From: Vibrio porteresiae DSM 19223
GTDB lineage: Bacteria; Pseudomonadota; Gammaproteobacteria; Enterobacterales; Vibrionaceae
Length of the DNA: 64,000 bases
NCBI RefSeq assembly: GCF_024347055.1
Contig: NZ_AP024895.1
Span: 2,108,001-2,172,000 of the forward strand
Direction of reading: 5' to 3'
This document shows positions 7,739 through 15,699 of this stretch, one piece after another. The position numbers and the translations under genes were made by a program. The notes under the pieces are model-generated. The model did no database searches. It was not told the DNA's origin and saw only the letters and a list, made by a program, of their open reading frames with translations. Position 1 is the stretch's first letter. Every line of letters starts with the position of its first letter.

Positions 7739-8995
7739 TTAACACTGCTTCAAAACTCGCGCGTGCAGTTGGTTACCTAAGATGCCGCCAAGGATTAGCA
7801 CCACGAGGAATGCCCAGCCAGACAGCGAAAAGTTAGCAATAGGTGTAAATAAAGCGCCCACGTTACAACCATTAGCAAAACGAGTGCCTAACCCCATCAA
7901 TAACCCACCAAAAGCAAACAGCGCATAATGGCGAGCTGTGTAACCAGGTTTAAGGTTGAACGAACCTTTACCAAGCAGTAATACCGCAATCAATGTACCC
8001 AACATAATCGCGAAGTTTTGTACGGTGACAGCATTTTCCAATAGGGGTAATGTGTAGGCCGCTTCAGGCTTATGGGAAAACGCCGCTACATCTTGCACGT
8101 TCATGCCTAAGCTAACCAGTAGCTTACCGAACCATAGACCAAAAGGTGTTGAAGCCCCCCAACCCGCTCCCGTTGAAGCCATCATAATGCCAAAGATAAT
8201 CGCAATCACTAACGCCGTACTGCGCATTTGCCATACGTTGCCGAACCATTGTTGATACGTCTCTTTACTCCAGAAAGGATAATCAACCGTTGGAGTTGCT
8301 GCCGCTTGCTTATGACGCAGAACTTCACCATCCACACCATAGAACGTGCCCGAGTTTTGACGTGCAGCTTGGTAGCGTTTAGCACACCAGCTCACCAACA
8401 ATGCAAGACCTGCCGTGACGATCACCGACCAGAAGTAGCCATGCAGTGGGCCACCAAGCAGATCCGGTAAGAAAACGCCTTTACCACTGTAGCTGGCGGT
8501 AGAAAACCACGTTTCACGAATCCAACTTTGCGTTGCTTGTAGAGGAAAACCGACAAACACACCAAAGCCAAAAAACAGTAAGGTGATCAATGAACGAGGA
8601 ATGTCACCTACCATTTCCACCATCACGCCAGTCGCACAGCAGCTTGATAAGCTCATGCCTGCGCCAAACATCAATCCGCCGAGTAGTAAGCCCGTATTAA
8701 TGGGGTTAACCCAAAGGTTGTAATCACCAGGTTTGGCGTTAAACAGAAGGCCAGCACTGATAACAGAGGTCACGACAAACATAAACATTAAGGTTTGCAA
8801 TAACTGGGTTGAGCCGCGACGATAAGCGCGGTTAACACTGCCAGCAAAGCCGATGGAGCCTTTTGTCAAAGCAAAACCCAATGCTAGACCCAGCAAAAGA
8901 CGCAGATAGAGTGCATCACTTTTTAAATAAAACGCGCCAAACACTAAGGTAACCAATGTAATCCCTAATGCCCACCAAGCCTGTTTTTTATTCAT
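7739..8995 (-). CDS. YeeE/YedE family sulfur-compound (thiosulfate-type) transporter
   Basis: A 418-residue polytopic membrane protein built of two related halves, as in the YeeE/YedE family. Conserved cysteine motifs are seen: SSCCATG (Cys119, Cys120) in the first half and ANGCNVGAL in the second. In characterised YeeE (TsuA) such cysteines line the path for thiosulfate. The family also includes YedE proteins linked to selenium metabolism, so the substrate is not certain. No rhodanese or TusA-like partner is adjacent, although one often accompanies these genes. It converges on tcyP, pairing two sulfur-related transporters. Confidence 0.82.
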   Translation of the reverse strand: MNKKQAWWALGITLVTLVFGAFYLKSDALYLRLLLGLALGFALTKGSIGFAGSVNRAYRRGSTQLLQTLMFMFVVTSVISAGLLFNAKPGDYNLWVNPINTGLLLGGLMFGAGMSLSSCCATGVMVEMVGDIPRSLITLLFFGFGVFVGFPLQATQSWIRETWFSTASYSGKGVFLPDLLGGPLHGYFWSVIVTAGLALLVSWCAKRYQAARQNSGTFYGVDGEVLRHKQAAATPTVDYPFWSKETYQQWFGNVWQMRSTALVIAIIFGIMMASTGAGWGASTPFGLWFGKLLVSLGMNVQDVAAFSHKPEAAYTLPLLENAVTVQNFAIMLGTLIAVLLLGKGSFNLKPGYTARHYALFAFGGLLMGLGTRFANGCNVGALFTPIANFSLSGWAFLVVLILGGILGNQLHARVLKQC

Positions 8996-9235
8996 TTACC
9001 TACACCATTATTCGCACACGAACTCAAAGCGCAGCAGGTTAACATGATTAATAATAGTTATTGAGTAGATCGTTTATAACATTTCGTTCTAGCTTAAATA
9101 TTACCGTTTACTTATATGAGTTTAATTGAATAAATAATTCTATCTATATATTGCTAAATATAGACTCACTGATATTATGAGCGCGTTTATAACACACAAT
9201 AAAATGATCCAAACGTTAGTCTATTCGGAGTTATT

Positions 9236-9589
9236 ATGTCTGATTTATTCAATCAATATGGCGAGTTATCACAAAGAGAGACTCAAGCTAAAACCCATGC
9301 TTTGATCAGCTATGGCCTGATGGCAATCGGTGTATTTACTGGGATTTTTTGGCTGGTTGGTGCTATTTGGGCAATGGTGAAAAAATCCGATGCCGTCGGT
9401 ACTCGATATGAAGATCACTATGAAAATATGACGAAAACCTTTTGGGGTGTGTTAATTTTTTCCATTATTGGTTTTCTCACCTCATTAATCTTTATCGGCT
9501 ATTTCATCTTATTTGCAACGTGGATTTGGTCTATTTATCGTTTGGTAAAAGGAATAGCACGTATTCTCTCTGACCAACCATATAATTAA
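9236..9589 (+). CDS. Small DUF4870-like inner membrane protein
   Basis: A 117-residue protein with about three hydrophobic segments (around residues 25-48, 67-86 and 88-105) separated by a charged loop reading KKSDAVGTRYEDHYENMTKT, a pattern common in small DUF4870-like proteins of vibrios. It has no signal peptide. The start ATG is preceded by CGGAGTTATT. No function is known; the gene stands alone in an AT-rich setting, 240 bases from the divergent YeeE-like gene. Confidence 0.75.
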   Translation: MSDLFNQYGELSQRETQAKTHALISYGLMAIGVFTGIFWLVGAIWAMVKKSDAVGTRYEDHYENMTKTFWGVLIFSIIGFLTSLIFIGYFILFATWIWSIYRLVKGIARILSDQPYN

Positions 9590-9976
9590 TCCCCCGTCAC
9601 TGTGTTATTGATCTTAACCTTGTTATTACGTAACAAGGTTATTAATTCGACAAAATTAATTAAGCAAACAAAGTTCATAAGACAAGCAGTGTTCATAAAA
9701 AAGCAACGTTCATAAAACAAGCAAATCAGCCTATGCCTTTTGCTTGTTGCCCTTTATTTCCTCATTATTGCATCCTTATCTTTGTAAAACCTGTTGCTTA
9801 GCAACTTTTCAAACTTTGCCACAGCGGGTATCCTTGCCTCGCCCCAATTTGCAGCTAGCATTGATAGAGAAAGCCAAGCTTTTATTTATCGGGTTAACGC
9901 AACATGGTCACTATTTGGCGAGCCATATCAGTTAGATAATTGACCGACACACAATTCAGAGGACGTATCCTGAACT
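9590..9976. other. Intergenic region with short tandem repeats and an ORF remnant
   Basis: About 390 bases. It holds three GTTCATAA-centred repeats (9673-9722) and, at about 9796-9948, a stop-to-stop frame without ATG that ends in SLFGEPYQLDN and reads like the tail of a protein. Neither is a convincing intact gene. Confidence 0.4.
9673..9724 (+). repeat. Three tandem copies of GTTCATAA(N)A(N)AAGCA
   Basis: Copies start at 9673, 9691 and 9708, giving 17-18 base periods, each reading GTTCATAA followed by A-rich sequence and AAGCA. Confidence 0.6.
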
Positions 9977-10471
9977 ATGCCTAGGTTTCCGACATCACTC
10001 AATCTGACACAGATGCAGCAGCTACGTAACGCACTGGTTGTGCTCGGATTTGTTTTCGCCGTACTCATTGCTTATTCAAAAAGTCAGGCGCTAACTTATG
10101 GTGCCATTCGGTTTGATTTTGATACCACATCAGCTTTCGTCACTCAGATCGACGTCAACCATCGTCACGATGACATCATCTTTGTTCATTACCAATTCTC
10201 CTCAGAAAAAACCGAATCCTATGAGGGAAGCTATGAGGTTCACAGCTTAAAAGAGGATTACCCTTACCAAGTGGGTAGCCAGTTGCCGGTGGTGTATGCC
10301 AAGCATTTCCCTGAATTCAATACGTTAGAAGAGATGCATCCGCAGATGCGCTCTGCGTTTTACCTGTTTATCACCTGTTTTATCTTGATGCCCATCGATG
10401 TGATGGTTGCGCTTTGGTATTCGGTGAAAATTCAACAGCTGCGCGACAATGAAATGAATCTGCCCTTCTAG
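9977..10471 (+). CDS. DUF3592-like membrane protein
   Basis: A 164-residue protein with an N-terminal membrane segment (about 20-37), an extracytoplasmic beta-rich domain containing IIFVHYQFSS and GSQLPVVYAKHFPE, and a second membrane segment near 127-148. This two-helix arrangement with a small sandwiched domain and a VGS-x3-VVYxxxxPE motif matches DUF3592. No function is established for the family. The ribosome-binding site is weak; the start ATG at 9977 was kept because it gives the complete first helix. It precedes bluB by 160 bases and may not be co-transcribed. Confidence 0.7.
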   Translation: MPRFPTSLNLTQMQQLRNALVVLGFVFAVLIAYSKSQALTYGAIRFDFDTTSAFVTQIDVNHRHDDIIFVHYQFSSEKTESYEGSYEVHSLKEDYPYQVGSQLPVVYAKHFPEFNTLEEMHPQMRSAFYLFITCFILMPIDVMVALWYSVKIQQLRDNEMNLPF

Positions 10472-10633
10472 ATAATCGCAACAGTGAACAAGCGTTATCA
10501 CCTCGGTCCACTCTCCTTGTGGCTAGGCTTTTGCTGATATCTCGGTATACTCTCGTCGTTTTTGGTGCGCCGCACTTTTTTGGCCACCCCACTTTTGCTT
10601 CAGGCCCAACCACCGACAGGACAATAAAACCAG

Positions 10634-11290
10634 ATGCACAATCGACAATTTACCGCTCAAGAGCAGCAAACTTTGCGCGAACTGATCATGTTGAGACGCG
10701 ATATCCGCGGCAATAATTTCTTAAGCGACCCTGTCACCGATGAGCAGATTCACGAATTATTAACTGCAGCAGCACTCGGACCATCGGTTGGATTCTCTCA
10801 GCCTTGGGAATTTGTCGTCATTCGCGACAACGCTACCAAACAGCGCGTTCATCAGGATTATCAAATTGAAACCCAGCGCGCAGCCGATCTGTTCTCCACT
10901 GAAAAACAGGCGCTTTATCACCAATTAAAACTCGAAGGCATTTTGGAAGCACCAGTCAATATTGCCGTGTTTTACAAACCCACGACAGGTCCTGTCCTTG
11001 GGCAAAACTCGATGGCAGAAGCGGGTCAATACAGTGTCGTGTGCGCTATTCAAAACATGTGGTTAATGGCCCGCTCGATGAACTTAGGTATCGGTTGGGT
11101 CAGCATCATTAACCCTGAGACCATTGCTGAGATCCTCAACGCACCTAAAGATCGCAAGCTGGTTGCCTATCTGTGCGTTGGTCATGTCAAAGAGTTCTAC
11201 TCCGTACCCGAGCTTGAAACATTAAAATGGGAACCACGTAAACCTATCGATAGTTTTGCCTTCCAAGAAGGTTTTCCTGAATCCATTTAA
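10634..11290 (+). CDS. bluB: 5,6-Dimethylbenzimidazole synthase BluB
   Basis: A 218-residue nitroreductase-fold flavoenzyme. BluB cannibalises its own reduced FMN with oxygen to make 5,6-dimethylbenzimidazole, the lower ligand of vitamin B12. The motif RRDIRGNNF near residues 21-29 and GPSVGFSQPW near 49-58 distinguish BluB from ordinary nitroreductases, and GIGWVSI follows in the C-terminal part. The product is the substrate of CobT, encoded 7 kb away on the other strand. With btuCD also nearby, the organism appears able to import incomplete corrinoids and finish them. A cobalamin riboswitch was not seen upstream. Cytosolic. Confidence 0.9.
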   Translation: MHNRQFTAQEQQTLRELIMLRRDIRGNNFLSDPVTDEQIHELLTAAALGPSVGFSQPWEFVVIRDNATKQRVHQDYQIETQRAADLFSTEKQALYHQLKLEGILEAPVNIAVFYKPTTGPVLGQNSMAEAGQYSVVCAIQNMWLMARSMNLGIGWVSIINPETIAEILNAPKDRKLVAYLCVGHVKEFYSVPELETLKWEPRKPIDSFAFQEGFPESI

Positions 11291-11440
11291 CCCTGTGTGA
11301 CGATTCTATTTAGGTAAGCCCAGCTTGCCTATTTGTGCAACGTTACTTTTCTGTGAATTCTCATAAAACTTATTTCATATCTCATCTTGTTCTTATCAAA
11401 ACGGTTAGATTGTAAGCAAACTGACTAATCGGAGTACAAC

Positions 11441-12529
11441 ATGGATAAGATGATCATTACGCCTTGCAAATACATTCAAGGCCCTGATTCAATTAAATCT
11501 CTAGGTCAATACGTTCTGCCCATGGGAAACAAGGCACTGGTATTGGCAGATAGTTTTGTGACCGAATTACTCGGCAGTCAACTGACTGCCAGCTTTAAAC
11601 AGGCAGAAGTGAGCGCTGAACTTACCCTATTTAACGGTGAATGCAGCCGCCAAGAAATCGACCGCCTCGTACACATCGCTCAAGAGAAAAAGGCGAATGT
11701 CATTGTCGGCGTCGGTGGTGGTAAAACCCTCGATACCGCCAAAGCCGTCGCGTTTTACACCAACAACCCTGTCACCATCATGCCAACATTGGCGTCTACT
11801 GATGCACCAACCAGCGCGCTTTCTGTGCTCTACACACCGCAAGGTGAATTTGAAGAGTATCTCTTCTATCCGAAGAACCCAGATATGGTGGTTATGGATA
11901 CGCAAATTGTGGCAAACGCTCCAACTCGCCTCTTGGTTTCAGGTATGGGCGATGCGTTATCCACTTACTTTGAAGCGCGTGCTAATACTCGCTCAGGGAA
12001 ACAAACCATGGCCGGCGGCGCGCAAACTCTTGCCGCGCAAGCATTGGCAAAATTGTGCTACGAAACTTTATTGGCAGATGGCGTGAAAGCCAAAATCGCG
12101 TGTGACAATAATCTCTCCAGTAAAGCGCTGGAAAATATTATTGAAGCCAACACTCTGCTTTCTGGGGTCGGTTTTGAAAGCTCTGGTATTGCCGCTGCGC
12201 ACGCTATCCATAATGGGCTCACCAAATTGGAAGAGTGCCACCATAAATACCACGGTGAAAAAGTGGCGTTTGGCACTCTAGCCCAACTGATTTTGGAAAA
12301 CGCGCCAATGGAAGAGTACACCACGGTACTGCAATTTTGCCGTTCTGTCGGTTTGCCAACCAACCTGTTTGATTTAGGCGTGAGCAAAATTGATATCGAC
12401 CAACTCAAATTGGTGGCAGAGGCAGCCTGTGCCAAAGAAGATACCATTCACAACATGCCGTTTACTGTCACACCTGAATTGGTATTGTCCGCCATTTTGA
12501 CCGCGCATCAGCTAGGACTACCTGCCTAA
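11441..12529 (+). CDS. gldA: Glycerol dehydrogenase GldA
   Basis: A 362-residue iron/zinc-type group III alcohol dehydrogenase that oxidises glycerol to dihydroxyacetone with NAD. The nucleotide-binding loop VGVGGGKTLDTAK is at residues 89-101, and the three expected metal ligands fit Asp171 (GMGDALS), His254 (AAAHAIHNG) and His271 (YHGEK), matching the spacing in characterised GldA. The ATG is preceded by CGGAGTACAAC, a clear ribosome-binding site. It is monocistronic and ends in a strong bidirectional terminator. No dihydroxyacetone kinase lies nearby. Cytosolic. Confidence 0.93.
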   Translation: MDKMIITPCKYIQGPDSIKSLGQYVLPMGNKALVLADSFVTELLGSQLTASFKQAEVSAELTLFNGECSRQEIDRLVHIAQEKKANVIVGVGGGKTLDTAKAVAFYTNNPVTIMPTLASTDAPTSALSVLYTPQGEFEEYLFYPKNPDMVVMDTQIVANAPTRLLVSGMGDALSTYFEARANTRSGKQTMAGGAQTLAAQALAKLCYETLLADGVKAKIACDNNLSSKALENIIEANTLLSGVGFESSGIAAAHAIHNGLTKLEECHHKYHGEKVAFGTLAQLILENAPMEEYTTVLQFCRSVGLPTNLFDLGVSKIDIDQLKLVAEAACAKEDTIHNMPFTVTPELVLSAILTAHQLGLPA

Positions 12530-12570
12530 CTGCCTAAGTGACAGATTAACCGATGGTACAAATGAACTAA

Positions 12571-12606
12571 AAAGAGGTGGGTTGCTTGGCAACTCACCTC
12601 TTTTTA
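12571..12606. terminator. Bidirectional terminator between gldA and the YegD-like gene
   Basis: A 14-bp stem AAAGAGGTGGGTTG / CAACTCACCTCTTT (one G-U pair) with a five-base loop, an A run on the left and a T run on the right. Confidence 0.93.
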
Positions 12607-12636
12607 TTTATCGCTATTTTTGTTTACGGCTTGTGA

Positions 12637-13989
12637 CTAGCGAAAACAGATTTGCGCCCAACGCGCTAGCCCCGCCGTAACCGAACCAAAGTCGTTACCG
12701 CTCACCACTTCCACACCCGGAAGTACTTGTGCTACCGCCGCTTTCAAGATAGGTGATTTGGCTGAGCCACCGGTCATGTAAATCACATCCGGTTTCGTAC
12801 CACCTTGCTCTAACGCATCACTCACCAAGCGCATCATCTTCGTTTTAGGCACTTCAATGGCATTCATCATGTCATTTTGTTGAATATCAAGCTCAACCAC
12901 ATCACGAAGGAAATCCAGTGTCGCGCGATAAGTAGCTGCGCTGGAAAGCCCAATTTTTGCCTCTTCGGCGCGACGCACCACTCCATGACCTAAGATCTCT
13001 TGGTAGACCTCAATCAAACGGGCCAGTTTTTCTGGCTGCTGCGCTTCTTTATGCAGCATTTTTAGTGCCGCCATATTCTCTTTAGCGTAGAAATCGGTTT
13101 GCGCTGGCAAGTCGTTAATGGCAACCGGGTTCCAAAACTGGGTAATGGGCATTTCAATGCCTGACAGCATCTTTGAGCCAAAACCAAGCGCAGGCATCAA
13201 CTGGCGAAAGGCGATGTGAATATCCAAATCGTTGCCCCCAACTCGCTCACCAGTGTGGGCCAGTAGCGAAGCAGAACGGTCACTTTTGTCTTTCCAAGAA
13301 GGTCCCATTTGCAGCAATGAACAGTCGGTTGTACCACCGCCGATATCCACCACCAGTACATTTTTGTCTTCGGTTAGAGACGCTTCATACTCAAGACCCG
13401 CCGCAACAGGTTCAAATTGAAACTCAATATGACGGAAACCCGCTCGGCTTGCTGCTTGGCGCAAAATGGCTTCCGCTTGGCGATCCGATTCCACACCGCC
13501 ACGACCTTGAAAGTGAATAGGACGACCAATCACTGCATCGTCTATGGTTTGCCCCAAACGCGCTTCACCTTGGCGCTTAATGTTGGCCATCATGGCGCAC
13601 ACCAAATCCTCAAAGAAGCGAATCTGAATGTCGCGCAATCCCATACTGCCGAGGAAAGATTTCGGCGATTTCACATAGTAGGTAAATTGCGGATCTTGCA
13701 GATAATGATTAAGCGCTGCTTGACCAAAATTCACATCACGCGCTTCCAGCTCAATGCCTTCATCGTGGTTAAACGCTAGCGCACGACGCAGCAAGTCTTC
13801 ACCGATTTTATCGCTCGGTTTTATCTGACAAAAACGAAACAGATACTCTGTTACGGATTCTCTCGTGGGTGCAGATAAGGTGGAAGGAATATAGATATTG
13901 TCGCCTTCCACTGCCACTGGAGTAGGAACGCCATCCAACATATGCGCGATGGAACAGTTAGAGGTGCCGTAGTCAAACCCGATATACAT
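12637..13989 (-). CDS. yegD: Hsp70-family chaperone-like protein YegD
   Basis: A 450-residue actin/Hsp70-fold ATPase. The phosphate-1 motif FDYGTSNCS is at the N-terminus, phosphate-2 VVDIGGGTTDCS in the middle, and the adenosine motif YMTGGSAKSP near the C-terminus. The frame extends 34 codons further upstream, but the ATG at 13989 places the ATPase motif at the usual distance and gives the family length of E. coli YegD. There is no substrate-binding domain, so a DnaK-type chaperone cycle is not expected. It is divergent from the harpin/pectate-lyase gene, and whether the two work together is unknown. Confidence 0.87.
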   Translation of the reverse strand: MYIGFDYGTSNCSIAHMLDGVPTPVAVEGDNIYIPSTLSAPTRESVTEYLFRFCQIKPSDKIGEDLLRRALAFNHDEGIELEARDVNFGQAALNHYLQDPQFTYYVKSPKSFLGSMGLRDIQIRFFEDLVCAMMANIKRQGEARLGQTIDDAVIGRPIHFQGRGGVESDRQAEAILRQAASRAGFRHIEFQFEPVAAGLEYEASLTEDKNVLVVDIGGGTTDCSLLQMGPSWKDKSDRSASLLAHTGERVGGNDLDIHIAFRQLMPALGFGSKMLSGIEMPITQFWNPVAINDLPAQTDFYAKENMAALKMLHKEAQQPEKLARLIEVYQEILGHGVVRRAEEAKIGLSSAATYRATLDFLRDVVELDIQQNDMMNAIEVPKTKMMRLVSDALEQGGTKPDVIYMTGGSAKSPILKAAVAQVLPGVEVVSGNDFGSVTAGLARWAQICFR

Positions 13990-14226
13990 AGCTCGTTTTC
14001 GCCTTGGTAAAAAAAGGTTGCATAACATACAGCAACTGCTGCAACAACTCCAGCACTTCTTCGCCAGCTCACTCACAAAACTGCCTCTCACTCCGCACTG
14101 AGATGATTGATTTAGCGAGGAACTCTCTTCGCAAATTCGCCACGTATACCCTGCACGATCGCCACTTTAGGTGGAGCCCCATGTGAGCAACAACGATCAT
14201 GACAACCCATTATAAGGATAGAAAAC

Positions 14227-15627
14227 ATGCTGCAAGCCAGTTTAAACATCAGTGCATCCCAATCTGACCTATTTGGCTCAGATGGGCAAAATAGTGCGCG
14301 CTCCTCGCAAGGCCAAGGAAGCGGTAATAACAGCTCCATCGATCAACTCGCTCAGCTGTTTGTAGGTCTCCTCATGGCAGCGGCTGCCTTATCCGGCCAA
14401 GGTCAAAATGGCGATTCCACCAGCGGTAATTCTAACGGTGGCTCAAGCTTGGGAGGGACGCAAGGACAAGGCGACAGCAGCCTAAATGAGATGATGAAAA
14501 CGCTGCTAAGTGCACTCACTCAAGGTGATTCAGGAAGTAACCAATCCGCTGTCGGTTCCAATCAAGCCAGCAGCACAGGAACCACCGGACAACTGGCAGC
14601 GCAAAGTGACCAACTGCTCAAAGACGCGGGCACAGGTTCCATGCAAACTGCGTTGACGCCAACAGCAGACGGTGGTGCACAGCTAAACAGCAGTGCTCAA
14701 TCGGTCTCACAAAGTGTGTCAGGATTGATGGATCAGCACCCAGAGAGCTTTGGTACGCCAAGTAACCCAGGGGCTTTAGATTCTCAAACCCAAGCCTCAC
14801 CATCGGTAGTAACACAAACCGGCGCAGCACAACCTGCGGTCAGTGATCAGACAGAAATCAGCGCAGCGGACACCAATACGGCATCTAGCTCACATGTGAT
14901 GCCACAAGGAATGCGCAGCGTACCATCGGATACCTCGGAACCGATTATCGATGCTGAATCTGGCGCACGTGTTCGCGAGGCGACCACCAGCAAAACCACA
15001 GGGGCAACCGTCAAACCGCTTGAACCATCAGACAATCCTAACGTGGTCAATGACACGATTGTGGTGAAAGCCGGTGAAACCTTCGACGGTAAAGGACAAA
15101 CCTTCACCGCAGGCTCAGCCTTGGGCGATGGTGGTCAATCGGAAAGCCAAAAACCGATTTTCCAATTGGAAGATGGCGCCTCGCTGAAAAACGTGGTGAT
15201 TGGTGAAAACGGCGCAGATGGTGTGCATGTTTATGGCGATGCAAAAATTGATAACGTGCACTGGTCAAACGTTGGTGAAGATGCCCTAACCATCAAGCCA
15301 AGTGAAACCGGCAAAACGCACAATGTCGAAATCACCAACAGTAGCGCTAAACACGCCCACGACAAAATCTTCCAGATGAACGATAACGCCAATATCAAGA
15401 TCGATAACTTTGCCGCAGATGACTTCGGTAACTTCTTGATCAGTAACAACCATCAGCAAGGTCAATGGAACATCGATATGAGTAATATTTCGTTGAAAAA
15501 CGGCAATTACTCGGTGGTGAACAGCTTCAATAAAGAGGGCACCACAGTCAACCTTGATAATATTTCGATGGAAAACGTGAAACGCACGTACGTCCTGACC
15601 GATGGAGCAAAAATGAACGTGGCTTAA
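14227..15627 (+). CDS. Harpin-like protein with pectate lyase family 3 domain (HrpW-like)
   Basis: A 466-residue protein with no Sec signal. Residues 1-130 are rich in Gly, Ser, Gln and Asn and include two amphipathic segments (about 37-56 and 85-99, LNEMMKTLLSALTQ), as in type III-secreted harpins. A Ser/Thr/Gln linker follows to about 270. Residues 273-466 form a right-handed parallel beta-helix like pectate lyase family 3: GADGVHVYGDA, NVGEDALTIK (Glu351, Asp352 fit the calcium ligands) and AHDKIFQ (Lys380). The canonical K-x2-R catalytic pair expected about 22-25 residues later is instead Asn402 and Ile405. This suggests a pectate-binding, non-cleaving protein like HrpW. No secretion genes lie in the window. 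Ribosome site AAGGATAGAAAAC. Confidence 0.8.
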   Translation: MLQASLNISASQSDLFGSDGQNSARSSQGQGSGNNSSIDQLAQLFVGLLMAAAALSGQGQNGDSTSGNSNGGSSLGGTQGQGDSSLNEMMKTLLSALTQGDSGSNQSAVGSNQASSTGTTGQLAAQSDQLLKDAGTGSMQTALTPTADGGAQLNSSAQSVSQSVSGLMDQHPESFGTPSNPGALDSQTQASPSVVTQTGAAQPAVSDQTEISAADTNTASSSHVMPQGMRSVPSDTSEPIIDAESGARVREATTSKTTGATVKPLEPSDNPNVVNDTIVVKAGETFDGKGQTFTAGSALGDGGQSESQKPIFQLEDGASLKNVVIGENGADGVHVYGDAKIDNVHWSNVGEDALTIKPSETGKTHNVEITNSSAKHAHDKIFQMNDNANIKIDNFAADDFGNFLISNNHQQGQWNIDMSNISLKNGNYSVVNSFNKEGTTVNLDNISMENVKRTYVLTDGAKMNVA

Positions 15628-15642
15628 ACGAGCCTTGGTGAT

Positions 15643-15672
15643 GATAATGGACAGCCACTGCTGTCCATTATC
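15643..15672. terminator. Perfect hairpin between convergent harpin-like and AbgB-like genes
   Basis: A perfect 13-bp stem GATAATGGACAGC / GCTGTCCATTATC with a CACT loop. There is no T tract on the plus strand, so termination may be inefficient or rho-assisted. Confidence 0.65.
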
Positions 15673-15699
15673 CATTGATATTTGGGGCAAATAGGTCGC

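Noticed and set aside
10519..10716. 65-codon frame across the bluB start region
   Set aside because: It overlaps bluB in another frame and has no supporting features.
14100..14226. HrpL-type (hrp box) promoter upstream of the harpin-like gene
   Set aside because: No GGAAC element with a properly spaced CCAC element was seen.
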